A stretch of 60,276 nt of DNA from Candidatus Aminicenantota bacterium (GTDB lineage Bacteria > Acidobacteriota > Aminicenantia > UBA2199). Both the position numbers and the translations under genes were made by a program. The DNA lies in the NCBI GenBank assembly GCA_026393835.1, contig JAPKZK010000183.1, positions 1-60,276 of the forward strand, given 5' to 3'. Shown here piece by piece: positions 45,375-52,468 of the stretch (positions within the stretch are counted from its first letter, which is position 1; every line of letters starts with the position of its first letter). The notes under the pieces were generated by a model. It ran no database searches. It was not told the DNA's origin and worked only from the letters and a program-made list of their open reading frames with translations.

Positions 45375-47669
45375 TCAATATAGAGGAATTATCTTTACCC
45401 TCACAGTCTTTTTCAACCTCCGGTGGGAGCGGTCCGCGATAAGGAAGGCAAATTCATACTGCCCGAGAAACCCAGGCCCCGGCTGCCAATAAAAAATACC
45501 TCTCTCCCTATCCAGCGTGGAACCGATGGGCAAGGTAGAGATGGCCGACGCCCGGGAAGCGAAATGTATTTCAAGCCGTTCCAGTTCTTTGATCTCGATA
45601 TCGACAATGCCTTTTGTATCCGGGTAAATTTCCTGGAGTTCGGTGCCCCGGTTATATCCTTTTTTAATCTCAACCGCCCGGACGAAATCCATCATCATGC
45701 TCCTTGTTTCCCGGTTCCCAGTTAATGATCCATGGGATACAACCCCTAAGTTGAGGATATTAAAATACCTGCTGCCAATGCCGTCCTGGTTCCCGGGATT
45801 ATCCTCGGCAACCCAGGCGATTGTATGGACGCCGTTATCATAGGGCGTGGTATCGAAATCGAAATACCCCCCGGGAGCGTCGCTGTTAAGATAACCGGGG
45901 AAAAGTTTGTGCACATCCGACCTGACTATATCGTATGTCACGGTTCCCAGGTTTAGTCCGTCCACATAAACATAGATAGTGGACCCGTCTTCCGGCAGTA
46001 TATTGGGCATGGGTGTCAGCGCCCAGCCCTGGTTCCTGTACATGTGACCCGATGCATCCCCACCCTGGATGGGTGTATCGATGGCGCCAAAGGGTTTGAC
46101 CGCGCTGATATTATCGACGGTAATGGTTTTCTTGCCCAGCGAAACTTCGTTTCCACCGCAGTCCCTGGCGATAACTTCTAATACGTATGTCCCGTTACCA
46201 TCGGGCGGCAGGGCGTTGGTCAACATCATATAACCCCATCCTGCTTTGTAATTCAAGGGGTATTGGGGATACGCCGCTTCTACATCCGGCCGTGCGCCTT
46301 CGACAAATACGGCGTCCCCGACATAGGCAAGCCCGTTTTCTCCGGAACTCTCAACCTGGCGATATATTGTTACACTTTCTACCCCCACATCATCCAGTAT
46401 CCAACCGGTAACCGGGATACCGCTGCATACGGTCGAGCCATCGATTGGCGATGCAAATTCACCAAACGGCGGCTCATCGGAATTATGAACAATCAAGGTT
46501 AATGAAATCGTTTGAGGTGAATTGGAAGCGTTGGCATCAATGACAGTAACCGTCCCGGTATGAACGCCCATGGGCAATGCCTTACTAATAGAATCCAGCG
46601 AAAGAATCACCTGGCCCGCGCCTGTACCGGAAGTGGGACTATAATCTAACCAGGCGGCATCACAGGTCACTGTCCAGTTCAGGGTTCCCGCCCCGCTGTT
46701 GTCGATCAAAAATGCCTGGGGTATACAGGTAACGATTTCGCCGGCGACTCCGAAATAGAAATGGGTGCGATTCAATTGGATTTTCGGTTTGCATTCGCCG
46801 GAAAGCGTCAGTGTAACTGGAACTGATTGGGGTGAATTGGAGGCATTGGAAGAACTGACAGTAATGGCGGTATTGTAGACGCCGACGGTTAACCCGGCGG
46901 GGTCCACCGAAACCGTTATCACTCCCGAACCCGATCCCGAACCCGGGCTGCAGGTAAGCCAATCGGCATTATCGCTAACGGTCCAATTCAAGGTACCGCA
47001 ACCGGAATTGGAGATGGAAAACGTTTGCGCAGTGGTTGAGCCTCCGCAGGCGACACTGAAATTAAGTTTCGTGGGATTCAAGGAAATCGTGGGAGAACCC
47101 GGTGGAAGGCTATTGGAACTGGGGGCAGGGGTTTGATTACTCAACCAGTCGGCGCATGTGCCGGTATCCTGGTTCAAATCAGAGCGAATAATACTTTTGC
47201 CGGTGTTAGCTTCAGGTAGAAGAGAAATGCACCAACCGGCAATACTGGAACCGCCGGATTCCCAGGCCACCTGGTCTTTTATATTGCCTTGTTTATCTTT
47301 CAGGGTCAGATAATCGCCGTCGTTATGAAGCCTCAGCGGTGAATTGTCTATGTTCGGGTAAAAACCATATTTACTGTAAAAATATATCTCGTCCTGGGCA
47401 ATAACAAGATAGCCGCCGGCCGCGATGGTGGTGCAGGAGGGAATCGTGAAGATGTCGGTATTATCCCGAACGGTCCACCCGCCCACATTGACGGCTGATG
47501 ACGTGGAATTGTAAATCTCCAGCCACTCTCCCTGGGTATCGCCGGAATCCTCGGAATCATAAAGTACTTCACTGAACACAATGCCGATATCCGCGGCGGC
47601 GACCGCACCGGGTAAAACGATCAACAGCACGGCCAGGATTCCCAAACACTTAAATAATGTTGTTTTCAT
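45375..47669 (-). CDS. secreted lamin-tail-domain surface protein with Ig-like and C-terminal repeat domains (intact paralogue)
   Basis: About 764 residues with a signal peptide (1-25). A lamin-tail domain (about 28-160) shows IVFSEVLYDSE, GEWLEIYNSTSSAVNVGGW and GGYLVIAQD. Two BACON-like Ig domains (about 195-290 and 295-395) have GTLNWTVSDNADWLTCSPGS and GTLNWTVTCDAAWLDYSPTS. Next is an Ig-like segment (PPFGEFASPIDGSTV...GWILDD) and the FGAID...FDFDTTPYDNGVHT...GIGSRYF block, then a C-terminal part with PIGSTLDRERGIFYWQPGPG. The ATG at 47669 follows GGAGGG and is preferred to the in-frame ATG at 47684. A near-consensus promoter lies upstream. This is the full-length relative of the two broken copies at 32.7-36.0 kb. 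Confidence 0.85.
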   Translation of the reverse strand: MKTTLFKCLGILAVLLIVLPGAVAAADIGIVFSEVLYDSEDSGDTQGEWLEIYNSTSSAVNVGGWTVRDNTDIFTIPSCTTIAAGGYLVIAQDEIYFYSKYGFYPNIDNSPLRLHNDGDYLTLKDKQGNIKDQVAWESGGSSIAGWCISLLPEANTGKSIIRSDLNQDTGTCADWLSNQTPAPSSNSLPPGSPTISLNPTKLNFSVACGGSTTAQTFSISNSGCGTLNWTVSDNADWLTCSPGSGSGSGVITVSVDPAGLTVGVYNTAITVSSSNASNSPQSVPVTLTLSGECKPKIQLNRTHFYFGVAGEIVTCIPQAFLIDNSGAGTLNWTVTCDAAWLDYSPTSGTGAGQVILSLDSISKALPMGVHTGTVTVIDANASNSPQTISLTLIVHNSDEPPFGEFASPIDGSTVCSGIPVTGWILDDVGVESVTIYRQVESSGENGLAYVGDAVFVEGARPDVEAAYPQYPLNYKAGWGYMMLTNALPPDGNGTYVLEVIARDCGGNEVSLGKKTITVDNISAVKPFGAIDTPIQGGDASGHMYRNQGWALTPMPNILPEDGSTIYVYVDGLNLGTVTYDIVRSDVHKLFPGYLNSDAPGGYFDFDTTPYDNGVHTIAWVAEDNPGNQDGIGSRYFNILNLGVVSHGSLTGNRETRSMMMDFVRAVEIKKGYNRGTELQEIYPDTKGIVDIEIKELERLEIHFASRASAISTLPIGSTLDRERGIFYWQPGPGFLGQYEFAFLIADRSHRRLKKTVRVKIIPLY

Positions 47670-47747
47670 TGTTCCCTCCATCAATCTTTTTATTTGTCAC
47701 GAATCGGTTTATGACCAATTCCCCTTCTCTTTAAAAAAGATGTTTAA

Positions 47748-47776
47748 TATATATAATAAAAAAGTTCGATTGTCAA
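47748..47776 (-). promoter_or_regulatory. near-consensus promoter of the lamin-tail gene
   Basis: On the minus strand TTGACA (47771-47776), 17 bases, TATATA (47748-47753). The -35 overlaps the stop codon of the AAA+ gene, so the lamin-tail gene is transcribed separately from the rplU run. Confidence 0.75.
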
Positions 47777-48699
47777 CTTATCTCTTTTTTATAACTATCC
47801 AATTTGTTGTAAAGGGACTTGCGGGCAATCTGCAAGATTTTGGCCACCTTTGCCTTGTTCTTATATTTTTTCAAAAGGTATTGAATGTATTCTTTTTCCA
47901 ATTGCCCCAACGACATCTCCCGGTACTTGACCGTCTCGAAAAAATCCTCCGATGTCCTTAAAATCGGATAGATATCATCATCGGTCACTTCCTTAGTAGT
48001 GATGGAAAGGTTGGCGACAAAATTTTCCAGTTCCCGGATATTCCCCGGCCAGTGATAATCCTGGAGGAGTTTCAACGCCGCGCTCCCCAGGTTGACCCGC
48101 AGCCCCTTTTGGGCCGCAAAATACATAAACAACGAAAGAATATCATTTTTCCTTTCCCGCAGCGGCGGCGCCGGGATACGGTAAGCGGCAATGCGGTAAA
48201 AAAGGTCTTCCCTGAATTTCCCCACCCTGGCTTTTTGCTCGATATCATGGTCCGCGGAAAAAACAAAGCGCACATCGATATCGACTTCGCGGTTGGAACC
48301 AAGAGGGAAATACTTTTTACGTTCAATAATGCGCAATAATTTGGCCTGGGTATTTAAAGACAGCAGGTCCACCTGGTCCAGGAATAAAATACCCCCTTCC
48401 GCCTGCTGCCATTTTCCCTCGTAATCCTTTTCCGCGCCGGTAAAAGCCCCCTTTTTGTACCCAAACCACTCGCTCTCCAGGAGTGTTTCCGGTACATCCC
48501 CGCAGTTGAGGTTCACCATTTTGTGGTATTTGCCGATGCTGAACAGGTAATCGACCCAGATATTTTTGCCCACACCGGTCTCGCCGTAAATAAGGATATT
48601 GGTATCGATATCGGCAATCTTTTGAAGAACCTCTCGAATGGCTAAGGATTTCTTATCCTTGAGGTTCTTGATCAGCGTAAAAATCGTATCGTTTGGCAT
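47773..48699 (-). CDS. sigma-54-type AAA+ activator without receiver domain and with Walker B Glu to Gln
   Basis: 308 residues: AAA+ domain of sigma-54 activators (about 15-230) plus a Fis-type helix-turn-helix (about 268-303: LGQLEKEYIQYLLKKYKNKA, then ILQIARKSLYNKLDSY). Walker A GETGVGKN is at 39-46, and the sigma-54 contact loop GAFTGA at 84-89 is intact. In Walker B the usual FLDE is FLDQ (Asp108-Gln109). The sensor I segment reads VFSADHD where the family has AATN. The arginine-finger region REDLFYRI is present. There is no N-terminal regulatory domain, as in PspF. It overlaps rsfS by 47 bases and ends the rplU run. Confidence 0.9.
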   Translation of the reverse strand: MPNDTIFTLIKNLKDKKSLAIREVLQKIADIDTNILIYGETGVGKNIWVDYLFSIGKYHKMVNLNCGDVPETLLESEWFGYKKGAFTGAEKDYEGKWQQAEGGILFLDQVDLLSLNTQAKLLRIIERKKYFPLGSNREVDIDVRFVFSADHDIEQKARVGKFREDLFYRIAAYRIPAPPLRERKNDILSLFMYFAAQKGLRVNLGSAALKLLQDYHWPGNIRELENFVANLSITTKEVTDDDIYPILRTSEDFFETVKYREMSLGQLEKEYIQYLLKKYKNKAKVAKILQIARKSLYNKLDSYKKEIS

Positions 48700-49063
48700 C
48701 CATCCACAATTTTTCCAGGGTATATTTCTTCCTGGATTCCTCGGAAAAGATATGTACGATGAAATCGATGTAGTCCAGCAGTATCCACTCCGCCTCCCGA
48801 TCCCCTTCCACGCTGAAGGCTTTGCGTTTAAATTCCTTTCGTAATGTTCCCTGCACCTCGTCGCAAATGGCGGCGTTTTGACGGGTGGAATTGCCGCTGC
48901 CGATTACCATGAAATCGGTGATTTCATTGATCCCTTTCAATTTTAAGACCATTACCCTTTCGGCTTGTTTGTCCAGCATGGCGGCCACGGCGCTTTTTAC
49001 TTCCGGGGGAATTTTTCTCTTCTTTAAATCGTCCGTGATTTGCTTATATTCCTCAGGTTTCAT
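48653..49063 (-). CDS. rsfS: ribosomal silencing factor RsfS (YbeB/Iojap)
   Basis: Binds ribosomal protein L14 and blocks subunit joining when nutrients are scarce. The core is visible: AAMLDKQAERVMVLKLKGIN, DFMVIGSGNSTRQ and AEWILLDYIDFIVHIFSEE followed by the C-terminal YTLEKLW. The frame extends upstream to 49105, inside nadD, but a GGAGG lies before the ATG at 49063, giving 136 residues, close to the family size. nadD-rsfS adjacency is highly conserved. The 3' end overlaps the AAA+ gene. Confidence 0.94.
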   Translation of the reverse strand: MKPEEYKQITDDLKKRKIPPEVKSAVAAMLDKQAERVMVLKLKGINEITDFMVIGSGNSTRQNAAICDEVQGTLRKEFKRKAFSVEGDREAEWILLDYIDFIVHIFSEESRKKYTLEKLWMDAKRYDFYADQEPQG

Positions 49064-49664
49064 ATAATTTATATTCCTCCATAATTTTTTTAACCTCCGC
49101 CTCAACTAGACCGTCGATCGGTTGAGATTGCTTTATTTTCTCCCGGATAAGCGTCGAGGAAATGTCCAATTTATCCGATTCGTAGGAAAAGAGATATACC
49201 CCTTCAACTTTTTCCTCGTTTAACAGGTTCTCCACAGCCGGCGCGTGGCCCGGGTTTCGCAAGACTACGATAAAAGGGAGCGCATGAAGAAGGGTTTTAT
49301 AATTTTTCCAGGTTCTTATCTTGAGGAACCCTTCGCTGCCGGAGATAAAGAAGAATTCGGTATCCGGGGATTTCACTTTAAGTTCGTTTACCGTGTCGAT
49401 GGTCCAGGACATAGTGGGGCGTTTCATTTCGATATCGCAGGGCGTTAGTTGGGGGAAAGGTTTCAGCGCCCGGGTCAACATTTCCCAGCGGGCTTCCGTT
49501 GGGGCAAGATCGATATTGGTTTTATGGGGGGGGTGGGCGGACAGGATGTACAGGATGTTATCCAGGTGATAGGCCCGCTGTATTTGCAGTCCCAGTTCGA
49601 TATGACCGCGGTGAATCGGATTAAACGTCCCCCCCAATAAACCGGTTCTATTGCCCATGGTCAT
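49053..49664 (-). CDS. nadD: nicotinate-nucleotide adenylyltransferase
   Basis: Makes deamido-NAD from nicotinate mononucleotide and ATP. The 203-residue Rossmann-like protein has the nucleotidyltransferase motif GGTFNPIHRGHIELG (residues 11-25), SAHPPHKT, TIDTVNEL, the FISGSEGFLKIRTW segment and the C-terminal ISSTLIREKI. It overlaps the end of obgE by four bases (ATGA), so the two are coupled. Its own end overlaps the start of rsfS by about ten bases. Confidence 0.96.
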   Translation of the reverse strand: MTMGNRTGLLGGTFNPIHRGHIELGLQIQRAYHLDNILYILSAHPPHKTNIDLAPTEARWEMLTRALKPFPQLTPCDIEMKRPTMSWTIDTVNELKVKSPDTEFFFISGSEGFLKIRTWKNYKTLLHALPFIVVLRNPGHAPAVENLLNEEKVEGVYLFSYESDKLDISSTLIREKIKQSQPIDGLVEAEVKKIMEEYKLYET

Positions 49665-50734
49665 TCATCGGTCGGCGCGCCGGTATCGGGCGCAGCGGTA
49701 TCGGACGCGCCGGTATCGGAAGCCGCGCCGGCCCGGTAAAGCTCGAAGAGTTTGTTTTTAAGTTGTTTGAGGTTTATTTCTTTGACGGCGGAAATCTCGA
49801 TGTACGGGATATTTTGGGACAGGCAATGTTCTCTCAATTCCTTCAGCGCCGGGTTTTCCCGGTCCGGGTCCGGCGGCAGCAGGTCGATTTTAGTGGCCAC
49901 CACCAGTCGTTCTTTTTGCAGGAGGTTGGGCCGATAGGATTTCAATTCTTCCCGGAGGACAGTGAAGGCTTCCAGGGGGGGCATTGTGGTGTAAGGGGAA
50001 ACATCCAGTAGAAATAGTAATACTTTGGTGCGTTCGATATGTTTGAGGAACTGTAAGCCCATACCTTCCCCGCGGTGGGCGCCCTCGATAATACCGGGGA
50101 TGTCCGCCACCACCAGGCTGTCGTAGTCCCCATAAACTACGCCCAGGTGGGGGCTCAGGGTGGTGAAGGGGTAGTCGGCGATTTTGGGTTTTGCGCCGCT
50201 TATTTTGGAAATAAGGGTGGATTTCCCCGCGTTGGGAAACCCTACCAGCCCGGCAAAGGCGATTAATTTCAGTTCCAGTATCACGGCCAGGGTTTCGCCC
50301 GGTTCGCCATTTTGGGAAAATTTGGGCGCCTGGTACGTTGAGGATTTAAAATGGGCGTTTCCTTTTCCTCCCCTGCCGCCTTTCACAATGGTAAAGCTCA
50401 ACCCGTGCGCCGTGAAATCGAAAAGTGTTTTCTCGTCCGGGTAAGATTTGACGATTGTTCCGGCAGGGACAGTGATGATGATATTTTCCCCGTCTTTGCC
50501 GGTTTTATTGGCGCCGCTGCCGTTGGCGCCTTTTTGGGCTTTAATGGTTTTTTTAAATTTGAAATCGATCAGCGAGTTGGCGGCGTTTCCGCTCACCAGT
50601 ATGATAGAGCCGCCGCGGCCGCCGTTGCCGCCGTCCGGGCCGCCCCTGGGAATATATTTTTCTCTCCGGAAACTAACGCAACCGTTTCCGCCATTGCCGG
50701 CATTAAAATTTACAATGGCGCTGTCGACAAACAT
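49661..50734 (-). CDS. obgE: GTPase Obg/CgtA
   Basis: Ribosome-associated GTPase linked to 50S assembly and stress control. The glycine-rich Obg fold (1-157: GNGGNGCVSFRREKYIPRGG) is followed by the G domain with G1 GFPNAGKST, switch TTLSPHLGVV, G3 DIPGIIEGA and G4 TKIDL. The C-terminal domain found in some relatives is replaced by a short low-complexity tail with repeated SDTGA/PDTGA units (about 335-357). It stands 64 bases after rpmA, as in many genomes. Confidence 0.97.
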   Translation of the reverse strand: MFVDSAIVNFNAGNGGNGCVSFRREKYIPRGGPDGGNGGRGGSIILVSGNAANSLIDFKFKKTIKAQKGANGSGANKTGKDGENIIITVPAGTIVKSYPDEKTLFDFTAHGLSFTIVKGGRGGKGNAHFKSSTYQAPKFSQNGEPGETLAVILELKLIAFAGLVGFPNAGKSTLISKISGAKPKIADYPFTTLSPHLGVVYGDYDSLVVADIPGIIEGAHRGEGMGLQFLKHIERTKVLLFLLDVSPYTTMPPLEAFTVLREELKSYRPNLLQKERLVVATKIDLLPPDPDRENPALKELREHCLSQNIPYIEISAVKEINLKQLKNKLFELYRAGAASDTGASDTAAPDTGAPTDE

Positions 50735-50798
50735 TTTGATCTAAACTCACTCCCGGATCCCATGATGTATGGGATGGTTGGTGGAATAGTTACGGCAA

Positions 50799-51050
50799 TT
50801 AATTGGCGACGACCTCTACAAACTTTCTTTTGTTCCTGTCTGAAAATTTAACAACGCCCGTGGCCAGTGCAAACAGGGTATCGTCTTTGCCGAGGCCGAC
50901 ATTTTGCCCGGGTTTGATTCTCGTACCTCTTTGCCTGACGATAATGGACCCGGCGTTGATTTTTTGACCGCCGAATATTTTAACACCCAGTCGTTTTGAC
51001 TGACTTTCACGTCCGTTTCTTGCGCTGCCGCCGGATTTTTTATGCGCCAT
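50799..51050 (-). CDS. rpmA: 50S ribosomal protein L27
   Basis: 83 residues; large-subunit protein near the peptidyl-transferase centre. It begins MAHKKSGGSARNGRESQSKR and contains GSIIVRQRGTRIKPG, the family signature. No N-terminal processing extension is present (starts at AHKK). One base overlaps the rplU stop, so the genes are coupled. Confidence 0.98.
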   Translation of the reverse strand: MAHKKSGGSARNGRESQSKRLGVKIFGGQKINAGSIIVRQRGTRIKPGQNVGLGKDDTLFALATGVVKFSDRNKRKFVEVVAN

Positions 51051-51385
51051 TATTCTTTCTCCTTTGCGTCTAATTCGATTTTTTCGATCTGGATCCTGTG
51101 AAGTTTCTGCCGGTGTCCCCTGGTTCGTCTGTATTGCTTTTTGGCTTCCTTTTTAAATACGATGATCTTGGGGGCCTTAATTTGTTCCAGTACTTTGGCC
51201 CTGATGCGGGCGTTTTTCACAAAAGGCTGACCGATATGCAGATCATTGTTTTGTACCAGGAGAACACTATCAAAATCGACTATATTCTCATCAGAGAGGG
51301 TTTCATTCTTTAATAGTTCAACTTCCAGCACGTCGCCTTCAGCAACCTTATATTGCTTACTGCCTGTTTCAAGAATTGCAAACAT
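51050..51385 (-). CDS. rplU: 50S ribosomal protein L21
   Basis: 111 residues, with MFAILETGSKQYKVAEGD at the start and the C-terminal KKQYRRTRGHRQKLHRIQIE rRNA-binding end. It is the first gene of the minus-strand run rplU-rpmA-obgE-nadD-rsfS-AAA+. An AAGGAGT site precedes the ATG. A strong promoter and a palindrome lie upstream. Confidence 0.98.
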   Translation of the reverse strand: MFAILETGSKQYKVAEGDVLEVELLKNETLSDENIVDFDSVLLVQNNDLHIGQPFVKNARIRAKVLEQIKAPKIIVFKKEAKKQYRRTRGHRQKLHRIQIEKIELDAKEKE

Positions 51386-51415
51386 CCTTGTACTCCTTCA
51401 ATCGTTCTTTTTTGT

Positions 51416-51430
51416 AATGTTTCAAACATT
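51416..51430. promoter_or_regulatory. palindrome at the rplU transcript start (possible operator)
   Basis: AATGTTTCAAACATT is a perfect 15-base inverted repeat. It overlaps the last two bases of the -10 box and the expected +1 of the rplU promoter, a typical place for repressor binding. The protein is unknown; it could also be a small RNA hairpin. Confidence 0.4.
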
Positions 51431-51457
51431 TATACCATAAAACCCCGGTCAAGTCAA
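51429..51457 (-). promoter_or_regulatory. promoter of the rplU-rpmA-obgE-nadD-rsfS run
   Basis: On the minus strand TTGACT (51452-51457), 17 bases, TATAAA (51429-51434). The start of transcription is expected near 51422, leaving a leader of about 35 bases. Confidence 0.75.
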
Positions 51458-51555
51458 CCGCATTTTTGCCGACAGCGCCCTATTTATTTTTTTTGCCGTC
51501 TCCTCTAACCAGGTATATTCAAGTACATCGTTCAGGGTAATATTTTAGTTTATAT

Positions 51556-52428
51556 TTATTGTACTTTAACCGGGTCGGGATGAAAATATCCTTTCCCATC
51601 CCACCACCCATTCACATAGGGCTTCACCGGCGCGCTGCCTTCCATCATTTGATGGGTCCTGCCGTTGGCTAATTCCAACCAACCCCGGGAGGTGGGTAAC
51701 TTTACTTCGGGCTCCGGCTCCTGCCCCTGGATATCGGATGTGGGAACAAAATACATCCACGCGCCGTTGTTGTGCCCTACGATCGTCCCTTCAACGAAAT
51801 ATCCCCCCGGTTTCCTGTAATCGCCTTTGGCGAAAAACGTATAATCCTTTAACTCCAGGTACCCGGGGATTTCCGCCGGCGGCATCGGTATATTGACAAT
51901 TAAAGGGGTCTTCTCACTGCCCCATTCATCATACCGCTTGACTACTTTTTCCAGCACCGTTTCGTTTCCTTTTTGTAAAATAAATTTAATATAGTCCCCG
52001 GAATAGGCGCCGGGAAAAGCGCCCCGTGGAAGTTCATGCCTCCGCATACCGGGGGCGTAGAGAAAGAAATAAAACCAGACGTGGTTCTTCCCCTTTAATT
52101 CAGGATCGAACATAAAACCGCTGATTTTTCTAATGGGCGCCCTATCCCGATCCAAAACCAATGCAAATAATTTATACTCGTCGGGCAAACGCTGCGGCAA
52201 ATCCACCATGATGGTAAGATAATTTCTCCCATTGCCCATTTCTCCCACCCGTTCCAATTCCTTACTTAACCGCTCTAAATCGAGGGAGACTGGGACGGTT
52301 TTCACGCTTTTCCCTGTATCCGCTGTATCCGCTGCATCCGCTGCATCCGCGCGGCACTCGCCGGCGCTAAAAAGAAAGAAAAATAATCCCATCGCTGCGA
52401 AAATCCAAACCAGTGATTTTGTTTTCAT
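51556..52428 (-). CDS. secreted protein of unknown function
   Basis: 290 residues with a signal peptide (1-27, ending around AGECRA). An Ala/Asp/Thr tract (DAADAADTADTG, from 9-base repeats) follows, and then a soluble domain rich in aromatics: VSLDLERLSKELERVG, MVDLPQRLPDEYKLFALVLD, HVWFYFFLYAPGM, and WMYFVPTSDIQGQEPEPEVK near the end. I recognise no family. It lies 40 bases after the spermidine-synthase-like gene on the same strand and may be co-transcribed. Confidence 0.75.
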   Translation of the reverse strand: MKTKSLVWIFAAMGLFFFLFSAGECRADAADAADTADTGKSVKTVPVSLDLERLSKELERVGEMGNGRNYLTIMVDLPQRLPDEYKLFALVLDRDRAPIRKISGFMFDPELKGKNHVWFYFFLYAPGMRRHELPRGAFPGAYSGDYIKFILQKGNETVLEKVVKRYDEWGSEKTPLIVNIPMPPAEIPGYLELKDYTFFAKGDYRKPGGYFVEGTIVGHNNGAWMYFVPTSDIQGQEPEPEVKLPTSRGWLELANGRTHQMMEGSAPVKPYVNGWWDGKGYFHPDPVKVQ

Positions 52429-52468
52429 TTGTCAGTTCCTCCTGTTATAAATTTTTTATATGCTTCAT

